53,663 bases of DNA from Campylobacteraceae bacterium (lineage in GTDB: Bacteria > Campylobacterota > Campylobacteria > Campylobacterales > Sulfurovaceae): positions 1 through 53,663 of the forward strand of contig JALWDJ010000006.1 of NCBI GenBank assembly GCA_027014605.1, written 5' to 3'. A program made the translations under genes and the position numbers. Under the pieces are notes generated by a model. It did not search any database. It was not told the origin of the DNA and saw nothing but the letters and a program-made list of their open reading frames with translations. Positions 15,607-25,186 of this stretch are shown in pieces; position 1 is the first letter of the stretch; each line of letters starts with the position of its first letter.

Positions 15607-16551
15607 ATGGCAACATACCTAGAGTTTGAAAAAAAGATTGAGCAGATACAACAAGATATTGATTCTGCTCGTGCAAGAGATGATAAGTTTGCTCTGGAAT
15701 CTTTTCAAAAGGATTTAGATAAAGAGATAACAAAAACATTTAAATCTCTAAGTGATTATCAAAAGCTTCAACTAGCAAGACACCCTGATAGACCTTATGC
15801 ACTAGACTATATTCGTCTTATATTAAAAGATAGTTATGAGATACATGGAGATAGAGCTTTTCGTGATGACCCTGCAATATTGTGCTATATTGGATATATT
15901 GATGGACAAAAGAGCATGATTATAGGTGAACAGAAGGGAAGAGGCACTAAACATAAATTAAAAAGAAATTTTGGTATGCCAAATCCAGAGGGATATAGAA
16001 AGGCTTTAAGAGGTGTAAAATTAGCAGAAAAATTTAATATTCCTGTTCTATTTCTTATAGATACACCAGGTGCATATCCTGGTCTTGGAGCAGAAGAGAG
16101 AGGACAGAGTGAAGCTATTGCTAGAAATCTTTTTGAGTTTACAAATATTAAAGTCCCTATGATATCAATTGTAATTGGAGAAGGAGGAAGTGGAGGAGCT
16201 TTAGCTATTGGTGTATCTGATAAATTAGCTATGATGAGATACTCTGTATTTTCTGTTATCTCTCCAGAAGGGTGTGCTGCTATTTTATGGAACGACCCTA
16301 AAAAAGTAGAACAGGCAAGTAATGCACTTAAAATTACTCCTGATGACCTACTAGCTCATGGTTTAATAGATGATATTTTAGATGAACCACTAATTGGAGC
16401 ACATAGAGATAAAAAACGCTCTGCAGAGGTTATAAAAGAGTATTTTTTAAAAAATATTCAAGAGCTGAAAAAATTATCAATAGATGAGATGTTGGATAAA
16501 AGATATGAACATTTAACATCTGTTGGTGCATTTACTGAAGAAGAGAAGTAG
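15607..16551 (+). CDS. accA: Acetyl-CoA carboxylase carboxyltransferase, alpha subunit
   Basis: A 314-residue cytoplasmic subunit that, with AccD, transfers the carboxyl group from biotin on AccB to acetyl-CoA, making malonyl-CoA. The crotonase-like fold shows [10 protein letters not shown] (about residue 103), [20 protein letters not shown] (about 150-170) and [13 protein letters not shown], all family signatures. The N-terminal helical hairpin and length are standard. It is the last gene of the acpP-fabF-accA run, ending in a hairpin that overlaps its stop codon and that of convergent moeA. AccD and the biotin subunits are not in the window. Confidence 0.96.
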   Translation: MATYLEFEKKIEQIQQDIDSARARDDKFALESFQKDLDKEITKTFKSLSDYQKLQLARHPDRPYALDYIRLILKDSYEIHGDRAFRDDPAILCYIGYIDGQKSMIIGEQKGRGTKHKLKRNFGMPNPEGYRKALRGVKLAEKFNIPVLFLIDTPGAYPGLGAEERGQSEAIARNLFEFTNIKVPMISIVIGEGGSGGALAIGVSDKLAMMRYSVFSVISPEGCAAILWNDPKKVEQASNALKITPDDLLAHGLIDDILDEPLIGAHRDKKRSAEVIKEYFLKNIQELKKLSIDEMLDKRYEHLTSVGAFTEEEK

Positions 16552-16567
16552 TTGATAAACTACTTCT
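16544..16567. terminator. Shared terminator of accA and moeA
   Basis: AGAAGTAGTT (16544-16553) and AACTACTTCT (16558-16567) form a perfect ten-base stem with the loop GATA. The hairpin covers both stop codons of the two convergent genes, so each gene encodes half of it. Confidence 0.7.
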
Positions 16568-17777
16568 GCATAAAATCTATATTTTTACTACTACCAATAT
16601 TTATCTTAATTGGTATCATTTTTACTATCTGATTTTTAATAAAAGTATTAATATTAGGTGTAGTTACAACCATTCCATCAGCTCTATCTAATGGAGATAC
16701 CATACCTGATTTTTGATTTTCTATAGGCATAAAACTATTCCCATTCCACTCCCCTAAAATAACACTATATCTGCCCCCTTTAAAATTATAATTTTCTCTC
16801 ATTTTAGTAGTTATAGTTTTATGATAAAACTCTAAACTTCCAGATAATTTCAATATTATTGGTTTTACAAACATCTCAAAATTTACCATAGAGGCTAATG
16901 GATTACCAGGAAGATTTACAATAAAAGAGTTAGCAATTCTACCAAATGTTGTTGGTTTGCCTGGTTTAATATCAACTCTAGAAAATAGTATCTCCATTCC
17001 AAGTTCTTTAAAAGCTTCTATTGTAAAATCTTTATCTCCAACACTAACTCCACCTGAAGTCAAAATTAAATCAGCATCTAATGCCTCTTTGATAGATTTT
17101 TTAAGATCATCTAAACTATCACCTGAACTAGAGATATAGCTAACATCACACCCAAGCTCTTTTGCTCTGGCATAAAACATTAGTGAATTTGAGTTATAGA
17201 GTTGATGTTTTTCTATCTTCTCATAGTGAGCTTTTAATTCTTCACCTGTGCTAAAAATAACCACTTTAGGTTTTCTAAAAACTTCTATATGGCTAATACC
17301 TTGTGATGCAAGAAGAGCTAAAGTATAGCCTGTTACTTTTCTATTAGCTTTTAAAAAAACTCTACCACTCTCTATATCTTCACCTCTCCATCTAATCATT
17401 GCATCTTTTTTTATGCTTAGAGGTAATATAATATTATTTTCAGTTTTAGATTTAATATTTTCAATAGGTATAATAGCCTCACAACCTTTTGGAGTTGGAG
17501 CACCTGTCATAATCTTTATAGCCTCACCATCTCTTAATTCTCTTTGTGGTATATCTCCTGCATAGATAGTATCTACAATTTTAACAACTCTATTAGCATC
17601 AACTATTTTTACAGCATATCCATCCATTGCAGAGTTATCAAATCTTGGTAAATCAAAAGATGCTTTATACTCTTTTGCTACAATTTTTCCTACACTATCT
17701 TCTATTGGTACTATATGTCTGCTTTTATGTTTGATTGTTCTATATATAATATCTAATGCTTCATTTATCTTTACCAT
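16560..17777 (-). CDS. moeA: Molybdopterin molybdenumtransferase
   Basis: A 405-residue cytoplasmic enzyme that inserts molybdate into adenylated molybdopterin, giving active molybdenum cofactor. Visible motifs are the N-terminal DSVGKIVAKE and DLPRFDNSAMDGYAV (about residues 38-55), GDIPQRELRDGEAIKIMTGA (about 95-112), the MogA-like domain with STGEEL and SGGVSVGDKDF (about 240-252), and PGNPLASMVNFEMFV near 293. The C-terminal domain IV is present. It is a single gene here, convergent with accA. It matches the TorD and polyferredoxin genes at the start of the window in implying molybdoenzymes, and it may also serve nitrate or formate enzymes encoded elsewhere. Confidence 0.93.
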   Translation of the reverse strand: MVKINEALDIIYRTIKHKSRHIVPIEDSVGKIVAKEYKASFDLPRFDNSAMDGYAVKIVDANRVVKIVDTIYAGDIPQRELRDGEAIKIMTGAPTPKGCEAIIPIENIKSKTENNIILPLSIKKDAMIRWRGEDIESGRVFLKANRKVTGYTLALLASQGISHIEVFRKPKVVIFSTGEELKAHYEKIEKHQLYNSNSLMFYARAKELGCDVSYISSSGDSLDDLKKSIKEALDADLILTSGGVSVGDKDFTIEAFKELGMEILFSRVDIKPGKPTTFGRIANSFIVNLPGNPLASMVNFEMFVKPIILKLSGSLEFYHKTITTKMRENYNFKGGRYSVILGEWNGNSFMPIENQKSGMVSPLDRADGMVVTTPNINTFIKNQIVKMIPIKINIGSSKNIDFMQK

Positions 17778-17847
17778 ATATTAACCTTTTGTGAAATTTA
17801 GATGATTATAGCAAATTAGGGTATAATTTTACTAAAAAAGGTTCTGA

Positions 17848-18237
17848 ATGTTTAATGAGATGGTTTTCTACCACTCCATATTGGTATATACTCTACTATT
17901 AGTAGTTATTATAGGATTTGCAATCCCTATTTTAAATAAAAATTGTAATTTAACTATTAAAAGATTACGAATTTATATATTTATATTTCATGGAATAATC
18001 GCTACAGTAGCATTTAGTGGATTAGTAGCATTTACCTTTGCAAAAATGGCATTTAATATAAATATATTTCTAATGGTATTAACATATCTAATAATTAGTA
18101 TTATAGAGAGTATAAAATATCTAAAGTTTAAAAAGAGTTGTAGAAAAAATATAAATATCAAATATAGTCTAATTAATATTTTAATATTAATAGCAGTAAT
18201 TTGTTGGGTACATGCTCATGCAGTATCTATATCATAA
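17848..18237 (+). CDS. Small four-helix membrane protein
   Basis: A 129-residue hydrophobic protein with four predicted membrane helices (about residues 10-28, 43-65, 70-88 and 105-122) separated by short basic loops. No family motif is recognised; a C-terminal VHAHAVSIS with two histidines could bind metal or haem, which is speculative. It starts at an ATG with AAAAAGGTT upstream and its end overlaps the start of rsmE by about 20 bases, so the two are probably translationally coupled. A related membrane protein upstream of rsmE would fit a conserved neighbour in Campylobacterota, but I cannot verify that. Confidence 0.68.
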   Translation: MFNEMVFYHSILVYTLLLVVIIGFAIPILNKNCNLTIKRLRIYIFIFHGIIATVAFSGLVAFTFAKMAFNINIFLMVLTYLIISIIESIKYLKFKKSCRKNINIKYSLINILILIAVICWVHAHAVSIS

Positions 18238-18883
18238 AAATTCAGGTAGAGAGAGTATAACTCTAAAAGATAGTGACTATAAATATATAGTTAGAGTTCG
18301 TCGCCATAAAATAAATGAGATAATTCATCTTCGTAATTTAAAAGATAATATACTATATAGCTATAAAATAATAGATATAACAAAAAAAGAAGCACTATTA
18401 ACTCTAATAGATAGTAGATATTTAAAGATAAAAGCAAAAAAGAAGCTTCATATTGGCTGGTGTGTAATTGAACCTAAAAATATTGAGAAGGTTCTTCCTA
18501 TATTAAATGAAATTGGAGTTAGCTCTATCTCTTTTATATATTGTAAAAGGTCACAAAAGAGCTTTAGAGTAGATTTAAAAAGATTAGAAAAAATCTTACT
18601 AAACTCATCTCAACAGTCTGGTAGAAGTAGTCTAATGAGATTAGAGATTATAGATAGTTTAGAGGAGTTTTTAAAACTCTATCCAAATACAAATCTACTA
18701 AACTTTTCAAATAATTATATATTATCAAAAGATATAGAGTCCATTGTTATTGGTTGTGAAGGTGGATTTACTCAAAAAGAAATATCTCTTTTTAACTCTA
18801 AAAATATAATAGGACTCAATACGCCTATGATTTTAAAAAGTGAGAGTGCTATTTGTGCTGTGACATCTAATATATTATTGTAA
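18218..18883 (+). CDS. rsmE: 16S rRNA m3U1498 methyltransferase
   Basis: A cytoplasmic SPOUT-class methyltransferase of about 221 residues that methylates N3 of U1498 in 16S rRNA. The N-terminal PUA-like part includes YKYIVRVRRH (the usual HxxxVLR motif is degenerate), and the knot domain has NSSQQSGRSSLMRLE (about residue 130), IGCEGGFTQKE and the C-terminal LKSESAICAV that binds S-adenosylmethionine. The frame opens at ATG 18212, but I prefer ATG 18218 (MQYLYH), which matches the family's usual beginning and has a GGG at better spacing. It overlaps the preceding membrane protein gene. Confidence 0.92.
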   Translation: MQYLYHKNSGRESITLKDSDYKYIVRVRRHKINEIIHLRNLKDNILYSYKIIDITKKEALLTLIDSRYLKIKAKKKLHIGWCVIEPKNIEKVLPILNEIGVSSISFIYCKRSQKSFRVDLKRLEKILLNSSQQSGRSSLMRLEIIDSLEEFLKLYPNTNLLNFSNNYILSKDIESIVIGCEGGFTQKEISLFNSKNIIGLNTPMILKSESAICAVTSNILL

Positions 18884-18915
18884 CTAATTTTTTTACTTTT
18901 TAAGTTTAACAATGA

Positions 18916-18921
18916 TATAGT
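18916..18921 (+). promoter_or_regulatory. Likely -10 box for the leu leader transcript
   Basis: TATAGT preceded by TG at 18913-18914 makes an extended -10 type sequence, with T runs further upstream (18886-18900). Transcription would start near 18928, giving about 22 bases before the leader peptide ATG. Confidence 0.45.
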
Positions 18922-18949
18922 TATAAAAACTAATTATAGGAGAGATACT

Positions 18950-19018
18950 ATGCAAAATATTATTAAAAAAAATAGATACATTCAGGTTAAATCTCTCCTG
19001 CTACTTCTAACACTCTAA
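18950..19018 (+). CDS. leuL: Leucine-rich leader peptide upstream of leuA
   Basis: A 22-codon ORF with a strong binding site (AGGAGAG, 18938-18944), ending 118 bases before leuA. The peptide ends in S-L-L-L-L-L-T-L: five consecutive leucines encoded by CTC, CTG, CTA, CTT and CTA, then Thr and a sixth leucine (CTC). CTC and CTG are rare in this AT-rich genome, so the run looks selected for leucyl-tRNA sensing. The binding site AGGAGAGAT can pair perfectly over nine bases with ATCTCTCCT (18991-18999), which spans the Ser and first Leu codons, so translation of the leader and its RNA folding are linked. No clear intrinsic terminator follows, so the mechanism is open. The name follows the E. coli convention by function. 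Confidence 0.75.
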   Translation: MQNIIKKNRYIQVKSLLLLLTL

Positions 19019-19136
19019 TACCACAATTTTACACTACAATTAGCAAATAATACTTTCTAATATATCTACTTTTAGATAAAATTAGATACTAAATTTACAT
19101 AAATAATTTTATGTTTATATATAACAAGGGAAATTT

Positions 19137-20696
19137 ATGAATATAGATACAATTAAAATATTTGATACAACTTTAAGAGATGGAGAGCAGAGTCCAGGTG
19201 CTTCCATGAATACAGAAGAAAAAATCCAAATTGCTATTCAGTTAGAAAAACTAGGAGTCGATATTATAGAAGCAGGATTTGCTGCAGCTAGTCCAGGTGA
19301 TTTTGATGCAATTTCAAAGATAGCTAGTAGAGTAAGAAATTCAACAATCTGTTCTCTAGCTAGAGCAGTTGAAAATGATATAAAATTAGCAGGTGAAGCG
19401 ATTGCTAAAGCTAAAAATAGAAGGATACATACATTTATTGCAACTAGTCCAATACATATGAAGTATAAGTTAAAAATGAGTCCAGATGAGGTAATTAAAA
19501 GAGCAGTTAGCTCAGTAGAGTATGCCAAAAGTTTTACTGATGATATTGAGTTTAGTTGTGAAGATGCAGGAAGAAGTGATATTGAGTTTTTAAAAGAGAT
19601 AAGTGATGCAGTTATAGAGGTAGGTGCAACAACTATTAATCTACCAGATACAGTTGGATTTAGAATGCCAAGTGAAATTGGAGAGATGATTAGAAAAATG
19701 TACCAACATATAGGTAATAGAGCTATTATATCGGTACATAACCATAATGATTTAGGTTTAGGTGTAGCTAACTCTTTAGAGGCTATTATTAATGGAGCTA
19801 GACAGATTGAGTGTACTATTAATGGATTGGGAGAGAGAGCAGGAAATGCCTCTTTAGAGGAGATTGTGATGATATTAAAGACTAGAAGAGATATATTTTC
19901 TAATTTTAAAACAAATATCAATACAAAAGAGATATATCCAACTAGCAGACTAATAGCAAATATTACAGGAATTGAGCCTCAACCAAATAAGGCTATTGTT
20001 GGAAAGAATGCTTTTGCTCATGAGAGTGGAATACATCAAGATGGAATGTTAAAAAATAGAGAGACTTATGAGATTATAACTCCTGCTGATATAGGTTTAG
20101 ATATAAATGATACTTTAGTATTAGGTAAACACTCTGGTAGAGCAGCATTTAAAGATAAACTTATTAAATTAGGATTTAATTTAGAAGATAGAGCATTAAA
20201 TAGTTCATTTGAGAGATTTAAGATATTAGCAGATAAGAAAAAAGATATATATGATGATGATTTAAGAGCCATTGTTACTAATGAAATGACAAAAGCTACT
20301 CAAATCTTTGAGTTAATATCACTTCAGATAATGAACTGTAGTAGTGGAGTTGCAAGTTCAACTATTGCTATTAAAAAAGATAATCATGAGATGATAGATG
20401 CTAATATTGGAGAGGGAAGTGTTGATGCCATATTTAAGACTATTGATAGAATTTCAGGTTATGAGGGAAGACTTATGGATTATAAAGTAACCTCTGTTAG
20501 CAAGGGAAAAGATGCTTTAGCAAATGTAACAGTAAAGGTTAAATTTAATGAAAATGAACCTGCTATTATTGGACATGGATTAAATATAGATACTATGTTA
20601 GCTAGTGCTAGAGCATATATAAGTGCTTTAAATAGCTATTTAAGCATGGAGGGAATGCTTAAAATTAGAGATATATCTAATAAAGAGACGGTATAG
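19137..20696 (+). CDS. leuA: 2-isopropylmalate synthase
   Basis: A 519-residue cytoplasmic enzyme that condenses acetyl-CoA with 2-oxoisovalerate, the first step of leucine synthesis. The catalytic barrel shows [12 protein letters not shown] at the N terminus (metal-binding Asp), [15 protein letters not shown] (about residue 200, metal histidines) and [12 protein letters not shown] (about 290). The C-terminal regulatory domain from about residue 390 includes [12 protein letters not shown] and [13 protein letters not shown], where leucine binds in feedback inhibition. It is preceded by the leucine-rich leader peptide and followed after two bases by namZ. Full length and typical. Its regulation is probably double: allosteric and through the leader. 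Confidence 0.96.
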   Translation: MNIDTIKIFDTTLRDGEQSPGASMNTEEKIQIAIQLEKLGVDIIEAGFAAASPGDFDAISKIASRVRNSTICSLARAVENDIKLAGEAIAKAKNRRIHTFIATSPIHMKYKLKMSPDEVIKRAVSSVEYAKSFTDDIEFSCEDAGRSDIEFLKEISDAVIEVGATTINLPDTVGFRMPSEIGEMIRKMYQHIGNRAIISVHNHNDLGLGVANSLEAIINGARQIECTINGLGERAGNASLEEIVMILKTRRDIFSNFKTNINTKEIYPTSRLIANITGIEPQPNKAIVGKNAFAHESGIHQDGMLKNRETYEIITPADIGLDINDTLVLGKHSGRAAFKDKLIKLGFNLEDRALNSSFERFKILADKKKDIYDDDLRAIVTNEMTKATQIFELISLQIMNCSSGVASSTIAIKKDNHEMIDANIGEGSVDAIFKTIDRISGYEGRLMDYKVTSVSKGKDALANVTVKVKFNENEPAIIGHGLNIDTMLASARAYISALNSYLSMEGMLKIRDISNKETV

Positions 20697-20698
20697 AG

Positions 20699-21844
20699 AT
20701 GAAGAGAATAATTATATTTTTTATACTTCTATTAGGGTTGCTTAATGCAGATATAGAGGTTGGTGCAGAAAATTTTAGTGAATATATACCTCTACTTAAA
20801 TCAAAGAGAGTAGGAGTTGTAGTAAATCAATCATCTTTAGTAAAAGGGGAACATCTAATAGATGTTCTTCTTAGAAAAAAGATAAATATTATTAAGATAT
20901 TTGCTCCAGAGCATGGATTTAGAGGTAGTGCTGATGCAGGAGAGAGAGTTAAAAATGGAAAAGATAGTGCTACAGGACTACCAATCATATCTCTTTATGG
21001 AAAACATAAAAAGCCAACTTCTAATGATTTAAAAGATATTGATATAATGGTATTTGATATTCAAGATGTAGGAGTAAGATTTTATACATATCTCTCAACT
21101 CTTCACTATATTATGGAAGCAACTGCTAAAGCTCATATCCCATTAATTCTATTAGATAGACCAAATCCAAATGGAGCAAGAGTTGATGGAGAGATACTAA
21201 ATTTTAAATATAAATCTTTTGTAGGATTGCACCCTGTACCAATACTATATGGTATGACAATAGGAGAGTATGCTATGATGATAAATGGAGAGGGGTGGCT
21301 TGATGGAAATTTAAAGGCTGATTTAAAAGTTATTCCAATAAAAAACTATTCTCACAACTCTTTTTACTATCTACCTATTAAACCCTCACCAAATCTACCA
21401 AATGAGCTATCTATATATCTATATCCATCATTAGCTCTATTTGAAGGGACTAGATTTTCAGTTGGAAGAGGAACTAATATGCAGTTTCAAGTATATGGAA
21501 ATCCTCTATATAAAAAGAGAAATTTTAGTTTTAGACCAGTCTCAATGGAGGGGGCAAAACACCCTAAATTTGAGGGAAAACTCTGCTATGGTGTGGACTT
21601 AAGAGATACATATATAAATTTAAATAGAGGTATAAATTTAAATTATTTAATAGATGCCTATAAAAACTATCCATATAAAAATAAATTCTTTTTAAAAAAT
21701 AGATTTTTTGATAAATTGGCAGGAAGTAATCGACTGCGTAAGCAGATACGAGCAGGAATGACTCCTAAAGAGATTAAAAAGAGTTGGGAGAGAGGATTAA
21801 ATGAGTTTAAAAAGATAAGAAAAAACTATCTTATATACAATTAG
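20699..21844 (+). CDS. namZ: Exo-beta-N-acetylmuramidase NamZ-like (DUF1343)
   Basis: A 381-residue exported protein of the DUF1343 family. NamZ of Bacillus subtilis, a family member, removes N-acetylmuramic acid from the non-reducing end of peptidoglycan fragments. A signal peptide covers about residues 1-18. Family motifs are RVGVVVNQSS, IFAPEHGFRG (about residue 70), DIQDVGVRFYTYLST (about 121-135), DRPNPNGARVDGEI and FEGTRFSVGRGT (about 250). It begins two bases after leuA and ends ten bases before an amidase gene, so it is transcribed with leuA. Its role with the amidase is likely turnover or salvage of cell wall; the substrate specificity is taken from the family. Confidence 0.87.
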   Translation: MKRIIIFFILLLGLLNADIEVGAENFSEYIPLLKSKRVGVVVNQSSLVKGEHLIDVLLRKKINIIKIFAPEHGFRGSADAGERVKNGKDSATGLPIISLYGKHKKPTSNDLKDIDIMVFDIQDVGVRFYTYLSTLHYIMEATAKAHIPLILLDRPNPNGARVDGEILNFKYKSFVGLHPVPILYGMTIGEYAMMINGEGWLDGNLKADLKVIPIKNYSHNSFYYLPIKPSPNLPNELSIYLYPSLALFEGTRFSVGRGTNMQFQVYGNPLYKKRNFSFRPVSMEGAKHPKFEGKLCYGVDLRDTYINLNRGINLNYLIDAYKNYPYKNKFFLKNRFFDKLAGSNRLRKQIRAGMTPKEIKKSWERGLNEFKKIRKNYLIYN

Positions 21845-21853
21845 GGGGGATAT

Positions 21854-22456
21854 ATGAGTGTTAGAAAACTATTTGCTTTTTTAATTGGTTCACTATTTAT
21901 AATATTAATAGTGAGTCTTATATTAAATAGACCCATAAATACAACTGTATTAATTCAGGCAGGACATGATGGTAGAACTTTTGGAAATACGGGTTCAGTT
22001 AATGGAAAATATAGAGAAGTTGATTGGAATGTATTAATAGCTAAAGAGGTGGAAAAAGAGTTAAAAAAACACCATATTGATGTTACTAGAGTAGGAGCTT
22101 CTATTCCAATATCAAACTGTAGAATAGGAGTAGCAATACATTTTGATGGTTCTAGTAAACCATGTTCTACAGGTGCTTCTATAGGGTATGATAGAAATCA
22201 ACCCCAAGCTAGACGATTAGCACTAAGATGGAGAAGTATATATCACAACTATTTTCCATTTAAATGGCATAAGAGTAATTATACTAAGAATTTAGCACAC
22301 TATTATGGTTTTAATAGAGTAAATAGTGAAAAAGGATTTCTAGTATTAGAGTTAGGTGAAATAACTTGTAATAAACAAGTAGAGTGGTTAGAGCCAAGAT
22401 TAGATTTAATTGCTACGAAGATAGCTGATTTTATTATGGAGGAATTAGATAGATAA
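21854..22456 (+). CDS. Membrane-anchored Amidase_3-like protein
   Basis: A 200-residue protein with an N-terminal anchor or signal (residues 6-24) and a compact domain resembling N-acetylmuramoyl-L-alanine amidases of the Amidase_3 family, zinc enzymes that cut between MurNAc and the peptide. Matching elements are LIQAGHDG (first zinc His), the Glu in REVDWN, the alpha helix ending in VTRVG, VAIHFDGSS (second zinc His) and the late ELGEIT glutamate. It is shorter than typical AmiC proteins and lacks an AMIN domain. It lies directly after namZ with a very strong AGGGGGGA binding site. A pair of muramidase and amidase would strip glycan and peptide from wall fragments; that pairing is inferred. 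Confidence 0.75.
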   Translation: MSVRKLFAFLIGSLFIILIVSLILNRPINTTVLIQAGHDGRTFGNTGSVNGKYREVDWNVLIAKEVEKELKKHHIDVTRVGASIPISNCRIGVAIHFDGSSKPCSTGASIGYDRNQPQARRLALRWRSIYHNYFPFKWHKSNYTKNLAHYYGFNRVNSEKGFLVLELGEITCNKQVEWLEPRLDLIATKIADFIMEELDR

Positions 22457-22533
22457 TTTAATTTATAAAATAATGGATTTTATATCTTTAATATGTTATA
22501 TTAAGATTAATTTTAAAGATAAAGGAAATAGTA

Positions 22534-23244
22534 ATGATAAAAATTATATCAATAGCAGGTACAATTTTATTATATCTAGGAGTAACTTCTGTAGCTATAG
22601 CTTCAGATGATTTAGATATTAAATTAGTAGTAGATAAACCAAATAATACTCTACTTAAGCAGACTAAAATTATAGGTTGTAATGACCATGCCAAAAAAAA
22701 AGAGATGAGTTGTTCTAAAGAACCAGAAGAGATTATCTTAAGTAAACTTCCAACAAGTTCTCAACTAGATAATACAGACTTTAATACAGATAAAGATATA
22801 GAAAATCTTAAAAAGAAACTTAATGAGGTTATGAAAGAACTTGCTAGACTTAAAAAAGATAGAGAACATGATAAAAAAATCATAGAAAAACTTAGTAAAT
22901 TAATAGAGGTTATATCTAAAGAGAAATCTAGTCAAAAGAAGAAATTAACTCTTAAAAGAGGTATAGAAAATATTGTTAAAAAAAATATAAAAAAGAGAAA
23001 AACAAAATATATTCCTAGAAAAATTAAAATATTAGAAAAATATGATGACCACTTAGTAATTGAAGTACAATCAGGAGAGAGTCTATCAAGTTATGCAGAG
23101 GCATTTTATAATAATAGAAACCTATACTATAGAATATATAAAGCAAATAAAAATAGAATTAATAAAAATTTAGATGTTATGATAGGTGACCATCTAATAA
23201 TTCCTTTGGATAAACCATTAAAAACAGATGAGGAGCAATATTAA
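22534..23244 (+). CDS. Exported coiled-coil protein with LysM domain
   Basis: A 236-residue exported protein. A signal peptide ends near SVAIAS (residue 24). Residues about 85-135 form a lysine- and glutamate-rich coiled coil, followed by a basic linker. The C-terminal segment (about 170-225) is a single LysM-like repeat with VEVQSGESLSSYAEAFYNN and IGDHLIIPL, which in the family binds glycan strands of peptidoglycan. There is no catalytic domain, so it may be a scaffold or adaptor for hydrolases. It is 77 bases downstream of the amidase gene with a possible own promoter, and ends in a shared terminator with convergent ftsH. Confidence 0.78.
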   Translation: MIKIISIAGTILLYLGVTSVAIASDDLDIKLVVDKPNNTLLKQTKIIGCNDHAKKKEMSCSKEPEEIILSKLPTSSQLDNTDFNTDKDIENLKKKLNEVMKELARLKKDREHDKKIIEKLSKLIEVISKEKSSQKKKLTLKRGIENIVKKNIKKRKTKYIPRKIKILEKYDDHLVIEVQSGESLSSYAEAFYNNRNLYYRIYKANKNRINKNLDVMIGDHLIIPLDKPLKTDEEQY

Positions 23245-23258
23245 TATTGCATCTCATC
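23227..23258. terminator. Shared terminator of LysM gene and ftsH
   Basis: A 32-base near-perfect palindrome: 23227-23242 pairs with 23243-23258 over sixteen positions with one mismatch and one G-T pair. It overlaps both stop codons of the two convergent genes and can terminate in both directions. Confidence 0.7.
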
Positions 23259-25168
23259 TAAATATGAGCCATTCTTGAACTCATATTATTTTCTTCCTCA
23301 TACTCTTTAATAATTTTTTGAACTAAATTACCTTCTATAACCTCTACATCTAATAAAACTTGAGCCATCTTCTCAATAGCTCCACGATACTCTTTTAGAG
23401 TATCTTTTACAAATGTATATCTCTCATTAAGAGTATTTTTAATATGTGCATCTATCTCCTCAGCCATCTTTTCACTATAGTCATTAGATACCATTCCACC
23501 ACCTAAAAATGAGCTTTGAGTTCGCGATAGTACCATAAGTCCTGCCACATCACTCATTCCATATACAGAAATCATATCTTTTAATATTGCTGTTGCTCTA
23601 TCAAGATCATTTCCTGCACCTGTCGATATTTCACCTAAAAATACCTCTTCGGCAGCTCTTCCACCTAGAAGTACATCAATTTCAGCTAACAACTCATGTT
23701 TCTGTTTTAAAAATCTATCCTCATCATCTGGTAGATGTAGTGTATATCCTAATGCACCTAAACCTCTTGGAATAATAGATACTTTAGTAACTCTTGTAGC
23801 TCCTTTAGTAAGCTCTGCCATAAGTGCATGTCCACTCTCATGATAAGCTACAATTCTCTTCTCTACATCAGATACTTTTCTATTTTTCTTCTCTAATCCA
23901 ACAAATGCTCTCTCAATGGCCTCTAATAAATCAGACTGCTCTATACTTTTCTTATTTGCCCTTCCTGCAAGTAGTGCTGATTCATTTATAATATTAGCTA
24001 AGTCTGCTCCTGCAAGTCCTGCTGTCTGTTTTGCAACAACTTCTAAATCAACAGACTCATCTAGTTTAACATCTTTTGAGTGAACCTTTAATATTGCAAG
24101 TCGTCCTGCATAGTCTGGTTTATCAACCAAAACTTGTCTATCAAATCGTCCTGCTCTAAGTAGTGCAGCATCAAGAGTTTCTGGTCTATTTGTTGCAGCT
24201 AAAACAATAACTGGTGTATCTGTTCCAAAACCATCCATCTCTGCTAAGAGTTGATTTAATGTCTGTTCTCTCTCATCATTTCCACCCATCTGTCCACCAC
24301 TAGCACGAGATTTACCAATAGCATCAATCTCATCAATAAATACAATAGATGGAGCGTTTCTCTTTGCCTGTTCAAATAGATCTCTTACACGACTAGCACC
24401 AACTCCAACAAACATTTCAATAAAACCAGAACCACTTACAGAAAAAAATGGAACTTCTGCTTCTCCTGCTACAGCTTTTGCTAAGAGAGTTTTACCTGTT
24501 CCTGGAGGGCCTACTAGAAGTAATCCTTTTGGTATTTTTGCACCAAGTTCAATATATCTCTCTGGATACTTAAGAAAATCAACTATCTCAACAACCTCAT
24601 CTTTTGCCTCTTTTACACCTTGAACATCATCAAATTTTACATTTGGTCTCTCTGAGTTTATAAGTTTATCTGATTTTCCAGCACCAAGTATTCCACCCAT
24701 TCCTTTACTCATTTTCTTAGCAATAAATAGCCAAATAGCAAAAAAGATAAATATTGGTAAAAGCATACTAATAAGTTGAGATACTATACCCTCTCCAATT
24801 CTACCCTCATAGGTAATATTATTATCTTCAAGTAGAGGAATAAGCTTATCATCAAATGCTGGTACATTCCCTGCTACATATCTAACTGTTCCACTCTTAT
24901 CTATAGCTTCAATGGTACTACTTGTAATTTTAACAGAACTTACTCTATTCTCTTTGATATATCTTTTTATATCTGAATATTTTACATGTTCTGTTCTCTT
25001 AATTTTAGGATTTCCCATAAAATTACTAAAATCTCTATCTCCCTCTGCTACAAATGATTTAAAAATTATAATAACAACTATTGAAAATATTGCAAATGCT
25101 AATAGTGGATTATCATTAAAAAAGTTATTATTATTGTTATTACCTTTGTTACTATTTTGATTACTCAT
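23258..25168 (-). CDS. ftsH: ATP-dependent zinc metalloprotease FtsH
   Basis: A 636-residue inner membrane AAA protease that degrades membrane proteins and selected cytosolic regulators. After an Asn-rich start there is a membrane helix (about residues 22-40), a periplasmic domain (about 45-130), and a second helix (about 133-152). The AAA domain has Walker A GPPGTGKT, Walker [10 protein letters not shown] and the second region of homology [19 protein letters not shown]. The zinc site is HESGH at about residue 441. Family length is standard. It ends the minus-strand run that starts at hisH, 18 bases after prmA. The asparagine-rich N terminus is a low-complexity extension that is probably not functional. 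Confidence 0.97.
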   Translation of the reverse strand: MSNQNSNKGNNNNNNFFNDNPLLAFAIFSIVVIIIFKSFVAEGDRDFSNFMGNPKIKRTEHVKYSDIKRYIKENRVSSVKITSSTIEAIDKSGTVRYVAGNVPAFDDKLIPLLEDNNITYEGRIGEGIVSQLISMLLPIFIFFAIWLFIAKKMSKGMGGILGAGKSDKLINSERPNVKFDDVQGVKEAKDEVVEIVDFLKYPERYIELGAKIPKGLLLVGPPGTGKTLLAKAVAGEAEVPFFSVSGSGFIEMFVGVGASRVRDLFEQAKRNAPSIVFIDEIDAIGKSRASGGQMGGNDEREQTLNQLLAEMDGFGTDTPVIVLAATNRPETLDAALLRAGRFDRQVLVDKPDYAGRLAILKVHSKDVKLDESVDLEVVAKQTAGLAGADLANIINESALLAGRANKKSIEQSDLLEAIERAFVGLEKKNRKVSDVEKRIVAYHESGHALMAELTKGATRVTKVSIIPRGLGALGYTLHLPDDEDRFLKQKHELLAEIDVLLGGRAAEEVFLGEISTGAGNDLDRATAILKDMISVYGMSDVAGLMVLSRTQSSFLGGGMVSNDYSEKMAEEIDAHIKNTLNERYTFVKDTLKEYRGAIEKMAQVLLDVEVIEGNLVQKIIKEYEEENNMSSRMAHI

Positions 25169-25186
25169 TACTCTTTTTTATCTTCC

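Noticed and set aside
19238-19921. A 227-codon minus-strand ORF opposite leuA
   Set aside because: It lies wholly opposite a strongly conserved leuA, has low-complexity hydrophobic composition typical of antisense frames in AT-rich genes, and has no ribosome binding site.
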